Shown here one piece after another: positions 35,282 to 44,033 of a stretch of 64,000 nucleotides of DNA (the first letter of the stretch is position 1; every line of letters starts with the position of its first letter). Source of the DNA: CAVONB01 sp963697205 (GTDB lineage: Bacteria; Pseudomonadota; Alphaproteobacteria; Rhizobiales; Hyphomicrobiaceae); assembly GCA_963697205.1 (NCBI GenBank), contig CAVONB010000014.1:156841-220840 (forward strand), written 5' to 3'. Under the pieces are notes generated by a model. The model searched no databases and had not been told where the DNA came from. It saw only the letters and a list, made by a program, of their open reading frames with translations. Both the position numbers and the translations under genes were made by a program.

Positions 35282-35611
35282 ATGGCAATGACAAATTACG
35301 GCGCATCCGTAGTTCGCGCGGAACTGGTCGATACGGCAACCCTTTGCACCATCGAGGAGCTGTGTCTTGCCTGCAGTGTCGACGCCAATTGGATTGCCGA
35401 GCTGGTCGAGCATGGCGTAATCGAACCAATCGGCCAAGTCGGGGCTGACTGGCAATTCACCGGCCTCACAATCGTCCGGATCGCCAAGGCAAAACGTCTT
35501 GAACGGGACCTCAACTTGAACCCGCCTGGCCTCGCCGTGGTGCTCGATCTGCTCGACGAGATCGATGATCTTCGCGCACAACTTGGAAAATCCCAAAAGC
35601 GCGCAAAGTAG
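35282..35611 (+). CDS. cbpM: Chaperone modulator CbpM
   Basis: 109-aa MerR-like helical protein that binds and inhibits the J domain of CbpA. The pattern TLCTIEELCLACSVDANWIAELVEHGVIEP followed by a C-terminal helix NPPGLAVVLDLLDEIDDLRAQL is typical of the CbpM/YccV family. Its ATG directly follows the cbpA stop codon, so the two are translationally coupled. A start at 35288 is also possible. Confidence 0.9.
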   Translation: MAMTNYGASVVRAELVDTATLCTIEELCLACSVDANWIAELVEHGVIEPIGQVGADWQFTGLTIVRIAKAKRLERDLNLNPPGLAVVLDLLDEIDDLRAQLGKSQKRAK

Positions 35612-35640
35612 TTACGGCCTGACTTCAGGTGGGCTGAACG

Positions 35641-35692
35641 TGCCTCTCTCCTTCGTTCACCACTCGGTGGTCGAAGGTCGGTGAAAGAGGCA
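35641..35692 (+). terminator. Multi-part hairpin after cbpM
   Basis: Nested inverted repeats: TGCCTCT/AGAGGCA (35641-35647, 35686-35692) and CTTCG/CGAAG inside, with ACCA/TGGT near the tip. It begins 29 bp after the cbpM stop and has no T run. Likely a transcript end of the chaperone operon. Confidence 0.4.
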
Positions 35693-35790
35693 GAACGGAG
35701 CCCACGGGCGGCTGACCTTCGTGGACCACGACACGCTGGCCAATGCAGCCGGCTACGATTATCGCAACCTGGAGTGCGTTCGTGCGCAAG

Positions 35791-36324
35791 ATGAAGCTGA
35801 GTAGAGCATTCACCCTCATCGAACCGGGGCCCGTGGTCCTCATCACGACCTGCGATGGCGGCAAGAAAAACGTCATGACCATCTCGTGGACCATGGTGTT
35901 GGATTTCTCACCGATGTTCGCCGTCACAACAGGTGCATGAAATCATTCATTCGCTACGCTGCAGAAAACCAAGGAGTGCGTGATTGCCATTCCGACCATC
36001 GACTTGCTCGATCGCGTGGTCGGGATAGGAACGTGCTCGGGTTCGGATACCGACAAGTTCGCCAAGTTCAAGCTGACGGCCGTGCCCGGCAAGCTCGTGT
36101 GGGCCCCGCTGATCAAGGAATGCCTGGCCAACGTCGAATGCAAAGTTGTCGACCTGGTCGGCACGCACAACATCGTCGTGCTGCAGGCGGTTGCGGCGTA
36201 TGTGGATCCCGCGCGCAAGGAAAGGCGGACGGTTCACGCAGTTGGCGACGGTACGTTCATCGTCGACGGCCGTAGGCTCGACCGGAGGAAGATGATGGCT
36301 TCCAAGCTGCCTGCGGGAATTTAG
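35791..36324 (+). pseudogene. Flavin reductase-like protein with an in-frame TGA
   Basis: FMN-binding split-barrel (flavin reductase-like) protein of about 177 residues. From ATG 35791 the product runs MKLSRAFTLIEPGPVVLITT to SPMFAVTTGA. A TGA at 35938-35940 then interrupts, and the same frame continues NHSFATLQKTKECVIAIPTI and onward to the normal end at 36324. Homologues have TGxWNHSF here, so the TGA most likely replaces TGG (Trp). The rest is undamaged, so the mutation is recent or a sequencing error. The family uses flavin to reduce flavins or other substrates. Confidence 0.8.
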
Positions 36325-36868
36325 CCCATCTATTCGTCGCTGCCATTTTGCAGCACGGCGCGGGAACCGGACGTGCATCAATGGCCGGGTTGACGGCGGT
36401 GTTTTCGAGGACGCTGAGAGACGCGTTGCGGGTTGATGCGAAGGGCAACCGCGGCGGCGCCGGCCGCATCGCTCACGATTCGCGCGCCGACACGCGGGCG
36501 ATCGGTGCCGTCGATGGCAACCTGAGTGAGAGCTCATCGAACCGGCCATCGCAATTTCCGTTCAAGCCCCATAGAGCAGACGAATCATGGTCCGGTTCGT
36601 ACATCCGGGTGAGGACCGGATTGGTGCAGGTTTCTCGGACGTTGGCATACGCGACGGTGCGACTGCGACTGGCCGACGTCGGAGAAACCTGCTCCCAAGG
36701 AGAAGTGCCGCCCTTGGCCGCTCCCCAGAAAGAAACAGAAGTGCCCTCTCAGGCAGGCGTCCCGCGCTTGCGCGTAAACGCGATCGCGCAGACTATGCGC
36801 CGTGAGGGATTGGTCAGCTCAACCTTTAAATGGCCGCGTCGCAGAGCATTTGCGAGAAGGGATGCCTC
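36325..36868. other. Intergenic, about 540 bp
   Basis: Several overlapping frames exist on both strands, but none has a ribosome binding site together with a recognisable motif. AGAAGGG lies just before the start at 36869. Confidence 0.4.
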
Positions 36869-37717
36869 ATGCATGAATGGACCGTGCTGCCCCAGGCCGA
36901 ACGCGACGCCGCGTACGACAACCTCGGTGCGGTCGCAAACAGCGCAGAGCTGATTGCTCGGCGCACCGCAACGTCCGCCGCGTTCCGCAGCGCCCACGCT
37001 GGCCATCTAGATCTGGCCTATGGCTCACGCGAGCGCAATAAATGGGACCTCTATCCGGCAGCCCAGTCCGATGCGCCGTGCCTGGTCTTCATTCACGGCG
37101 GTTACTGGCAGCGCAACCGGCGGGAGGACTTCGCGGCTCTGGCTGCTGGCGTGATGGCGCACGGCTGGTCGGCAGCCCTGCCCGGCTACACATTGGCTCC
37201 GGACGCCTCGATGGCCGGCATCGTCGGGGAGATCGAGCAGGCATTAACGTGGCTCGCCGTGCATGGACCATCTCGCGGGATCGCCTCGGGCCCGATCATC
37301 GTGTCCGGTTGGTCAGCCGGCGGCCATCTTGCCTCCCTTGCGCTGGCGCATCCCGCTGTCGCCGCCGGCTGCGCGATCTCAGGCGTTTACGATCTCGGCC
37401 CGATCCGCGAGACAAACCTAAACGAGAAGCTCAGGCTCACGGAGGCGGAAGTCGCGACATTGTCGCCGTTGCGCCTCCGGGCGATCGAAAAACCTCTGCT
37501 GATCGCCTACGGCAGCCGCGAGCAGTGGCCGCTCGTCGGCGACAGTCGCGCGCTGCACAAGCTTCGCGCGGCAGCGCACTGTCCCGGTGCGCTCCTGCCG
37601 GTCGCTGGCGGCGACCACTTCACCATCGTCGACACTCTCGCCGATCCCCAGAGCACGCTCGTACGGCACATCCTCCTGCTTGCCGACCAACGTTCCAAGC
37701 GGTCGCCGGCGTCATGA
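36869..37717 (+). CDS. Alpha/beta hydrolase, kynurenine-formamidase-like
   Basis: 282-aa cytoplasmic esterase/arylformamidase-like hydrolase. The oxyanion-hole motif HGGYW (76-80) and nucleophile elbow GWSAGG (Ser149) are clear, and the C-terminal GGDHFTIVDTLAD supplies the catalytic His. Its N-terminus (ERDAAYDNLGAVANS) resembles the arylformamidase-like group that cleaves N-formyl-kynurenine. AGAAGGG precedes ATG 36869. No kynurenine pathway genes are next to it, so the substrate is open. Confidence 0.88.
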   Translation: MHEWTVLPQAERDAAYDNLGAVANSAELIARRTATSAAFRSAHAGHLDLAYGSRERNKWDLYPAAQSDAPCLVFIHGGYWQRNRREDFAALAAGVMAHGWSAALPGYTLAPDASMAGIVGEIEQALTWLAVHGPSRGIASGPIIVSGWSAGGHLASLALAHPAVAAGCAISGVYDLGPIRETNLNEKLRLTEAEVATLSPLRLRAIEKPLLIAYGSREQWPLVGDSRALHKLRAAAHCPGALLPVAGGDHFTIVDTLADPQSTLVRHILLLADQRSKRSPAS

Positions 37718-38432
37718 CCGCGTGGTGCACCCGCTAGCGAACTCGCGATGCTTGGCAGTCCCAAGGCCCGAGACGTGGCCGTCGATCTTCACGTTGTATG
37801 GCGGATCCGTGAACACCATCTGGGCCTGCTCACCGGCGAGCAGGTGGACATAGGTCTCGGGCGCCAAGGCATCACCACAGATCAGGCGATGGCGGCCGAT
37901 CTGCCAGATGTCGCCTAGGCGCGTGACGGCGGCGCCGGCGGCGAGCGCCGGTACGGCATCGGCAGGGGTCCACCTTGGCATCGGACGTGGTGCTGGCGCC
38001 GAGCAGCAGATCGACCTCGGCCACCTCGAAGCCGGTTATGGTGACGTCGAAATCGACCTCGATCTCGGTCAGATGCTGCAGCTCGATGGCAAGGATCTCG
38101 CGATCCCAGCCAGCCTTCTCGGCAAGGCGATTGTCAGCGAGTATGTACGCGCGCTTCTGCGCCTCGGTGAGGTGCTCCAATCGCACGCAAGGCACGACTT
38201 CGCGGCCGAGTTTCTTGGCGGCTGCCACACGACCATGGCCAGCGATGATCTCTCCGTCACGATCGATCAGAACGAGATTGTTGAAGCCGAACTCGCAAAT
38301 GCTGGCGACGATCTGCGCGATCTGCTTCGAGCTGTGGGTGCGCGCATTGCGGGCATAGGGCCGCAGCGTCTCAATCGGCAAGGTCACGATCTGTAGGTCG
38401 CACGTCACGGAAGCCACCTGTTGTCTGGCCAC
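37712..38432 (-). pseudogene. ParB-domain DNA methyltransferase, frameshifted and truncated
   Basis: The 5' part (38432 down to about 37966) encodes a ParB/Srx-like domain: LPIETLRPYARNARTHSSKQ, GFNNLVLIDRDGEIIAGHGR, VPCVRLEHLTEAQKRAYILADN. The next segment, in another frame, carries DAVPALAAGAAVTRLGDIWQ, GRHRLICGDAL and motif IV TDPPYNVKIDGHVSGLG of N4/N6-type DNA methyltransferases. One extra base in the run at 37965-37968 explains the frame change. The coding similarity ends soon after HREFA (about 37740), so the SAM-binding C-terminal half is lost. Such ParB-methylase proteins are typical of prophages. Confidence 0.8.
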
Positions 38433-38466
38433 AAATTAGCTCAGACGTGGTGACGTGCGGCCGCGA

Positions 38467-39030
38467 TTATGTCCGGGAAATATCCGAGAAAACTGTCCGG
38501 ACAGATCGACGACGGGGTCTTCGGCGCGATACGCCTCTCTCGCGTTCGACGCCTTGGGCGATCTCCTGGACCTGCTTCCAGGTCAGCATCGGCGCAAGCC
38601 GGCTTTGCGTCATCCGTGCCGCCCGTTCCGCCGGCGGGCCCTTCCACCACTGAGCGCCCTGAATGGCGCGCCAGCCCTTGAGGTCGCGCGCCCTGCGACG
38701 CGCCACCAGCCAGCCATGTATGCGGTAGTACTTGGCCCAGATGAGGAGATCACGCACATGCCGATCCCGCGAGTTTGGTCCCCGCTGCCGCTGTGCAGTT
38801 GCCTCGAGCCGCGCCTCAAGGTGCGCCAGTAGAGCTGCGGGGATGGGCTCGGCCAAACTCGCCTGAAGCCCCTGCACAATCTCGCGCGCCTCGAGCCAGC
38901 AATGCGCGTCTTGTTGAAGCCTACGCGCGAGCCGCACCAGCAGCGTCGGGCGCGCCACAACCGGGCAGCCATCGACAATCGAAAGCGTCAGGTGATTTTC
39001 TGAGTTGCTGGACACCAGCGACGAGCTCAT
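38467..39030 (-). CDS. Hypothetical protein, possibly prophage-derived
   Basis: 187 aa from ATG 39030 (MSSSLVSSNSENHLTLSIVD; an upstream start at 39096 is possible). It is Arg- and Ala-rich, with a helical centre (AHLEARLEATAQRQRGPNSR) and a Trp-rich stretch (GWRAIQGAQWWKGPPAERAA). No known domain was recognised. It lies 34 bp upstream of the broken ParB-methylase on the same strand, as small replication or regulatory genes do in Bradyrhizobium prophage remnants. Probably a remnant of the same unit, but the frame is intact. Confidence 0.5.
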   Translation of the reverse strand: MSSSLVSSNSENHLTLSIVDGCPVVARPTLLVRLARRLQQDAHCWLEAREIVQGLQASLAEPIPAALLAHLEARLEATAQRQRGPNSRDRHVRDLLIWAKYYRIHGWLVARRRARDLKGWRAIQGAQWWKGPPAERAARMTQSRLAPMLTWKQVQEIAQGVERERGVSRRRPRRRSVRTVFSDISRT

Positions 39031-39139
39031 AGTTAATGTTCGCAGTGAAAAGGAAGCAAGAATCCGGGCCAGAAACCGGTGCGGAACCGAGTTCACAAGA
39101 GCCTCCCTGTTTTTCGCTGAAATTTGCCTGCAAGCGCCT

Positions 39140-39280
39140 GAAAATTCCCTGATCCCGCTGCAAAATTCCCTGTTATTTTTGCAGGGAATTTATCAGGTAA
39201 CTCACTGAAAAGATGCATGTTTCCATCGCCTCCGCCCCAAAAACGGCCTCCAAGCCACGAATTTTCCCTGATAACAGGGT
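39140..39280. repeat. Cluster of AAATTCCCTG-type repeats with a perfect hairpin
   Basis: AAATTCCCTG occurs near 39142 and at 39163-39172. The latter pairs perfectly with CAGGGAATTT at 39182-39191 (10-bp stem, 9-nt loop). A further TTTTCCCTGATAACAGGG occurs near 39262-39280. The area is AT-richer than its surroundings and lies at the edge of prophage-like remnants. Confidence 0.55.
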
Positions 39281-39527
39281 ATTTCTGGCAGAGACTGGTT
39301 CGCGTCAGACCGCCTCCCCAGCCACCCCCCGGGCCAAGCCTCCAGCCACCCATTAGCCCGGCAGGCACACCCAAAGCACTGAAAAATCAGAAAAAAGCAG
39401 GCCGCCGCGCAGCTGCTGAGCGTCGAGAACGAGAGCTGATCGTCTAAGCGTCGATGCCGGCGTCGAATGACGGCCGGCCCCGCGGTGGATCGATATTTGC
39501 GCCGCTGGAGCGGGCGCCGCGTCCGCT

Positions 39528-39689
39528 TTACGCAGCGGGTTCCCCGCCCCCGGCCTTGATGTCGAAGAACAGAGCCTGCGAAATGATCGCCTGCACCATC
39601 TGTGGCACGAACGGCTTCGTGATGAGGAAGGCCGGCTCGGGCAGCGTCCCCGTCAACAGCCGCTCGGGATAAACGGTGATGAAGATTGC
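39528..39689 (-). pseudogene. C-terminal fragment of a response-regulator receiver domain (PhyR-like)
   Basis: About 53 codons reading GAIFITVYPERLLTGTLPEP then AFLITKPFVPQMVQAIISQALFFD. This matches beta4-alpha4-beta5-alpha5 of a receiver domain, with the conserved Lys-Pro (TKPF), and closely resembles the C-terminal receiver of rhizobial PhyR-type regulators. The upstream part of the domain, including the phosphorylated Asp, is missing. The fragment starts exactly where the hydrolase gene on the other strand begins, which suggests a recombination junction near 39689. Confidence 0.65.
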
Positions 39690-40306
39690 TCCCAGGAGCA
39701 CTCGCCTGCCCACAGGAAGCGACCAGCCTCATAATATTCGCGCATGGCAGCGGCTCCAGCAGGCACAGTCCACGCAATCAGAAGGTCGCTCAAGCATTCA
39801 ACGCGAGAGGTTTGGCGACGCTCTTGTTCGATCTGCTGACCGATCGCGAAGCCAGAAATCAGGGCAACGTGTTCGACATCGATCTGCTGGGTGAGCGGGT
39901 CGTCCAGGCCGTGGACTGGGCACAGAAATATGGCGCGACAGCCGGCATGTCCATCGGTCTGTTTGGCGCAAGTACCGGCGCCGCAGCGGCGTTGGTCGCC
40001 GCCGCAAGCCGATCCGGCAGGATCTTAGCCGTGGTCTCGCGTGGCGGCAGACCGGATTTGGCAGGTACCTACCTGCAACATGTCCAGGCACCTACATTGC
40101 TCATCGTCGGTGGCGCCGACGATGCGGTGATTGGATTGAATGAGGCGGCCCTCGTTCGCCTGCAGTGTAAAAAGCGTCTCGTCCTTGTACCGGGCGCCAC
40201 GCACTTGTTCGAGGAGCCGGCCACCCTCGACCTGGTCGTCGATCTCGACGGACAATGGTTTGACGACCACATGTCAAGCCGACCGTATTCGACGGCAGGT
40301 CGCTAA
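39686..40306 (+). CDS. Dienelactone-hydrolase-like alpha/beta hydrolase
   Basis: 206-aa hydrolase. The motif LIIFAHGSGSSRHSPRNQKV is characteristic of a group of alpha/beta hydrolases often found next to or fused with phosphoribosyltransferases. The nucleophile elbow is GLFGASTGAAAAL (Ser), the acid is in LLIVGGADDAVIGLN, and the His is in VPGATHLFEEP. The start is TTG 39686; an in-frame stop lies just upstream, and the protein seems to lack a few N-terminal residues. It begins at the junction with a truncated receiver gene, so the 5' end may have been replaced and expression is uncertain. Confidence 0.75.
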   Translation: MLPGALACPQEATSLIIFAHGSGSSRHSPRNQKVAQAFNARGLATLLFDLLTDREARNQGNVFDIDLLGERVVQAVDWAQKYGATAGMSIGLFGASTGAAAALVAAASRSGRILAVVSRGGRPDLAGTYLQHVQAPTLLIVGGADDAVIGLNEAALVRLQCKKRLVLVPGATHLFEEPATLDLVVDLDGQWFDDHMSSRPYSTAGR

Positions 40307-40324
40307 GTCCCTCGACCTTCAACG

Positions 40325-40639
40325 TCACTTCAGGCTCAGGATATAGGCGACGATATCGTCACGCTCCTGTGCATTCAGCATCAGGTTGGGCATCTCGTTG
40401 TGGGTCGTCCTGAGCCAAACCCGCAGCGCCATCTCCGACATGCCCGGCGTGCGAGCGATCGTGACGAATGTCGCGACGGCGGGAAACGGCGACTCGATGC
40501 TCCCCGATTCGATACCATGACATTCGGCACAAAGCCGCTCGGCGACGCCATGTCCGCGCAAGACATCACCAACCGTCTGCGCGGAGGCCGCGGACATCGC
40601 CGCCATCGTCAGTACCATTAGCGCCGCGACCAAACGCAT
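40325..40639 (-). CDS. Small class I c-type cytochrome
   Basis: 104-aa periplasmic monohaem cytochrome. A signal peptide (MRLVAALMVLTMAAMSAASAQ) is followed by the haem motif CAECH and the distal region MPNLMLNAQERDDIVAYILSLK, in which the Met in MPNLM is the likely sixth ligand. ATG 40639 gives the signal peptide directly; the frame is open further upstream. It lies downstream of the N-ATPase operon in the same direction with a 172-bp gap. An FNR-like sequence (40749-40762) is about 110 bp before its start. Confidence 0.87.
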   Translation of the reverse strand: MRLVAALMVLTMAAMSAASAQTVGDVLRGHGVAERLCAECHGIESGSIESPFPAVATFVTIARTPGMSEMALRVWLRTTHNEMPNLMLNAQERDDIVAYILSLK

Positions 40640-40748
40640 GGCTGCCTCCGTCCGTACGTGCCATCGACCGATACCCCACGGATCTCGACCGGAATCCATC
40701 AGGCCAAGAAACCTTTGTCGACAAGAGTACATCTCGCAGATGCTAGCC

Positions 40749-40762
40749 ATGATCCTGGTCAA
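40749..40762 (-). promoter_or_regulatory. Weak FNR/FixK-like box upstream of the small cytochrome c
   Basis: On the minus strand TTGACCAGGATCAT, which matches eight of ten consensus positions. It lies 110 bp before the cytochrome start. Supported mainly by the similar spacing seen at other boxes in the window. Confidence 0.35.
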
Positions 40763-40811
40763 CGTCTCCCCACCGGATCATGGCGCCGCGCGTCCGACAT
40801 GACGCGTGATC

Positions 40812-41708
40812 TCACGCATCCTGCTGTCGTAATGCCTCGAATCCGCCGACGATATCCATGAGCTCGCTCGTGATCGCTTCCTGGCGCAGCCGCCGGTGAT
40901 CAGCCGTCATCTCCTCGTACATGTCGTCGATGGCGCGCTCGGCCCGCTGCATGGCAGCCAGACGCGCGGCATTTTCCGCGGCCATTGACGACAGCCCCGC
41001 GTGATGGAGATCCGCCAGCAAATGCTGCCGCACCAACCAGCGGAACATCTGTTCGTGATGAACGCTGTAGGCGGGAAGGCGGCGGGACGGCCAGCGAGCG
41101 CGCGCCAGACCCCGCAGGTGATCCAGTGCTATGGGCAACAGAACGTGCGCACTGGGATGGATCTCGCCCTCGTCGTCACGGTGATTGAAGATCGTCGCGA
41201 CACTATGGACGGCGGCCGTCTGCTGGAGCGCGTCGAGCCGGATCAGAATGCGCTCACATGCTTCGCCAAGACCCGGGACCGACCCCGCCGGCTGCAGCAC
41301 ATCGTGAGGAACGACATCCCGGGCCCGCAGATGGTCGGCGGCCAGCCGCCCGACGGCGATGACGTGCTGGTGGGGATGATCCGTTCGCACCCGCTCGACA
41401 TGTCGCCTCGTCAGCTCTGCGACCGTCTCGTTGAAGGCGCCGCACAGCCCGCGGTCCGAACCGAACGCAACGACCACATGAAGTCCCTGCGCGCTCCCGC
41501 CGACCGCTGGCCGAATGGGATGCTCCATCAGCACGACCTGGAGCCCGAGATCGATGGTGCGCCGGAAGCGCCTGAGCGCGGCCTCGGCATGCTCCAGCTG
41601 GTACATGCCGGCCGCAGACAGCCGCTTCATGCTGCGGACCAGGGACTTCAGGTCCCCGGTCGCTGCAATCTTGCGTGTCAGTGCCTCCAGCGAATCCATA
41701 GCAACCAT
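40812..41708 (-). CDS. atpG: N-type F-ATPase gamma subunit
   Basis: 298-aa central stalk subunit of the F1 part. The N-terminal helix LEALTRKIAATGDLKSLVRSMKRLSAAGMYQLE, the core block VVVAFGSDRGLCGAFNETV and the C-terminal helix MAAENAARLAAMQRAERAIDDMYEEMTADHRRLRQEAITSELMDI are typical. It is the last gene of the atpDCQRBEFAG operon, 11 bp after atpA. The sequence is divergent from housekeeping gamma, as is usual in N-ATPases. Confidence 0.93.
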   Translation of the reverse strand: MVAMDSLEALTRKIAATGDLKSLVRSMKRLSAAGMYQLEHAEAALRRFRRTIDLGLQVVLMEHPIRPAVGGSAQGLHVVVAFGSDRGLCGAFNETVAELTRRHVERVRTDHPHQHVIAVGRLAADHLRARDVVPHDVLQPAGSVPGLGEACERILIRLDALQQTAAVHSVATIFNHRDDEGEIHPSAHVLLPIALDHLRGLARARWPSRRLPAYSVHHEQMFRWLVRQHLLADLHHAGLSSMAAENAARLAAMQRAERAIDDMYEEMTADHRRLRQEAITSELMDIVGGFEALRQQDA

Positions 41709-41719
41709 GCAGTCAGTGG

Positions 41720-43243
41720 CTAATCATCCAGGCCCGCGATGGCCTGCCGCGCAAGCTCAGTCGTGTGCTGGCGCATCTCCGCGCTGAGCGGTGCCCTTGA
41801 AGCCAGTGCGGCCCAGCACGCGTCATCGTCACGAAGGGTCCTACGGACCCGCTCCTCGGCCATCTGCATCCGTTCGACGGGGACCGCATCGAAGACACCC
41901 GTAGTGACTGCGAGCAGGACGGCGACCTGCTCGGGCACGGCCAGAAGATCCGTCTCGCCCTGCTTGAGGATCTCGCGAACACGCCGGCCGCGCTCGACGC
42001 TGTGGCGCGTCTCCTCGTCGAGCCGTGTCGCAAAGCGGGCGAACGCCTCCACCTCCTCGAACTGCGAATAGGCAAGCCGCAGGGACTGGGCCACCACCCG
42101 ATAAGACGGCAACTGCGCCTTGCCGCCGATCCGCGACACGGACCGCCCGATATCGATCGCCGGAAGCACGCCCTTCTGGAACAACTCCGATGACAGGAAG
42201 ATCTGACCATCGGTGATCGAGATGAGATTGGTCGGAATGAAGGCCGAGATGTTACCGGCCTGCGTTTCCACGATAGGCAGCGCCGTGATCGATCCCCCGC
42301 CGCACCCCGGGCGCAGCTTCGCCGCGCGTTCAAGCAGGCGCGAATGGACATAGAAGATGTCGCCAGGATAGGCCTCACGGCCCGGCGGCCGCCGCAACAG
42401 GAGCGAGAGTTCGCGGTAGGCGCGTGCATGCCGCGTGAGGTCATCGTAGACGATCACGACATCGCGCCCGCGCCGCATGAACCATTCCGCCATGGCCGTC
42501 GCTGCATAGGGCGCGACGAACTGAAGGCCCGGCGGATCATCGCCTGTGGTCGCAACGACGATCGTCTCTTGCGCGACGCCCGCCTCCTTCAGCGTGCAAA
42601 TGACACGCGCCGTAGCCGCGGCCCGCTGCCCGATAGCGCAATAGATACAGACGAGACCCGAGCCGCGCTGATTGATGAGGGTCGCAACGGCGATCGCCGT
42701 CTTTCCGGTTTGCCGGTCGCCGAGGATCAACTCGCGCTGCCCCCGGCCGATGGGCACAGTCGCATCGATCGACTTGATACCGGTCTGGACCGGCTCGACA
42801 ACAGGCGCGCGTTCGATGATGTCGGGCGCCCTTGAATCGACCCTGCACCGGCTCGGTCGAACGATCGGCGGCCCGCCGTCGAGGGGACGCCCCAGCGGGT
42901 CGACCACGCGCCCCAGCAACGCCTCTCCGCCGAGTGTGCTCAACGCCCGGTGCGTCCGAAAGGCGTTGGCGCCGGGGCGCAAAGTATGCCCCGACCCCAG
43001 CAGAACAACGCCCGTCTCCTGCAACGCTAGGCTGGTGGCAAGCCCCTCGATGCCGGCTTCGAAGTGGATCTGCTCGTTGGCGCCCACATCCGTGAACCCG
43101 GCGACGTGCGCGACGCCGCGCGCCACGCGGGTCACCGTACCGACCTCCCTGACGTCCAGCGAAGGTACAATCTCGGTGAGCACGCTCGACAGCCGACCGG
43201 CGACCTCGCCGGGCAAACGCCCGAGCCTGGAACGCTCTGCCAT
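41720..43243 (-). CDS. atpA: N-type F-ATPase alpha subunit
   Basis: 507-aa non-catalytic nucleotide-binding subunit. Walker A GDRQTGKTAIAV, VYDDLTRHARAYRELSLLLRRPPGREAYPGD and the DNA/ATP-synthase alpha C-terminal block (SYRVVAQSLRLAYSQFEEVEAFARFATRLD) are present. It lies between atpF and atpG (2 bp after atpF stop). The short N-terminus and the order in the operon match N-ATPases rather than the housekeeping enzyme. Confidence 0.95.
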   Translation of the reverse strand: MAERSRLGRLPGEVAGRLSSVLTEIVPSLDVREVGTVTRVARGVAHVAGFTDVGANEQIHFEAGIEGLATSLALQETGVVLLGSGHTLRPGANAFRTHRALSTLGGEALLGRVVDPLGRPLDGGPPIVRPSRCRVDSRAPDIIERAPVVEPVQTGIKSIDATVPIGRGQRELILGDRQTGKTAIAVATLINQRGSGLVCIYCAIGQRAAATARVICTLKEAGVAQETIVVATTGDDPPGLQFVAPYAATAMAEWFMRRGRDVVIVYDDLTRHARAYRELSLLLRRPPGREAYPGDIFYVHSRLLERAAKLRPGCGGGSITALPIVETQAGNISAFIPTNLISITDGQIFLSSELFQKGVLPAIDIGRSVSRIGGKAQLPSYRVVAQSLRLAYSQFEEVEAFARFATRLDEETRHSVERGRRVREILKQGETDLLAVPEQVAVLLAVTTGVFDAVPVERMQMAEERVRRTLRDDDACWAALASRAPLSAEMRQHTTELARQAIAGLDD

Positions 43244-43245
43244 CG

Positions 43246-44031
43246 CTATGTCACCTCTGCCTCGCCCCGCGCGGCCTGCAGGTTGAGATCATCCCTGGCC
43301 CTGTGCTCGATGCGATCGAGGTAGGATTCCAGGCTCCACGACACCGTCTGTCCGCCCACGCGCAAACTGATGCCGCACACGTCATCGGCACCCGCAACAT
43401 AATCCACATTGCGTTCGGCCAGAACATGCTCATGCACCGCCGCCGTGATCCGTCGCTTCAAGTTCGCCGGCAGCGGGAAGCTGCTCGCCACCTCGATGGG
43501 CCGCTTCAAATGCCGCGCCGCATCGCGCAGCTTCGACACGCGTTCGGGTTCGAGATCCTCGAGCCGATCCGCAAATCCCTCCGCAATGGCCTCGTTCAAG
43601 GTCTTGTGCGCAAGCCCGCCGAGCGCCTCCCGCGACAGCGTCAGGAAATACGACGTCGCGCTACGTCTGAGATTACTGATGTACTCTCCCTGCTCGCTTT
43701 CCAGTTCGCCAAGCCAGCGCTGCCGCCGCGCCTCCATCTCCGAACGCATTTGCTGCTCCAACTGATGCCGCAGCGCCTGCACCTCGACCTTCACACCTTC
43801 CAGTGCCTCCGCACGCTGGTTCTCGAACGCCTGCCTTTGCTGTAGCAGTGTCTCCGCCTCCCTCTCCGCCTTCGACCTGGCGGCTGCTGCACCATCGACC
43901 CGCTGGCGAATCGATGCTTCACGCGCATCCATGGCGCGCGTGATCGGTCCATACAGGAAGCGCTGCAACAGCCAGATCAGGATGAGAAAATTGACGATCT
44001 GGGCGGCAACCGTCAGCCAGTCGAGCGACAA
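43246..44031 (-). CDS. atpF: N-type F-ATPase b subunit with delta-like C-terminal half
   Basis: 261-aa peripheral stalk subunit. One N-terminal membrane helix (WLTVAAQIVNFLILIWLLQRFLYGPI) is followed by a long Glu/Arg/Ala coiled coil (about 40-120), and then a C-terminal half (IEVASSFPLPANLKRRITAAV...VDYVAGADDVCGISLRVGGQTV) that resembles the C-terminal domain of delta. This explains the absence of a separate atpH gene, a known trait of N-ATPases. Located 2 bp from both atpE and atpA, so tightly coupled. Confidence 0.93.
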   Translation of the reverse strand: MSLDWLTVAAQIVNFLILIWLLQRFLYGPITRAMDAREASIRQRVDGAAAARSKAEREAETLLQQRQAFENQRAEALEGVKVEVQALRHQLEQQMRSEMEARRQRWLGELESEQGEYISNLRRSATSYFLTLSREALGGLAHKTLNEAIAEGFADRLEDLEPERVSKLRDAARHLKRPIEVASSFPLPANLKRRITAAVHEHVLAERNVDYVAGADDVCGISLRVGGQTVSWSLESYLDRIEHRARDDLNLQAARGEAEVT

Positions 44032-44033
44032 CT

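Noticed and set aside
35938..35940. TGA in the flavin reductase as selenocysteine or recoding
   Set aside because: Homologues have Trp at this site, no SECIS-like hairpin was apparent, and the window has other lesions of the same kind. A nonsense mutation or sequencing error is simpler.
36348..36953. 201-residue frame upstream of the hydrolase
   Set aside because: Overlaps the start of the hydrolase gene in another frame and shows no recognisable motif.
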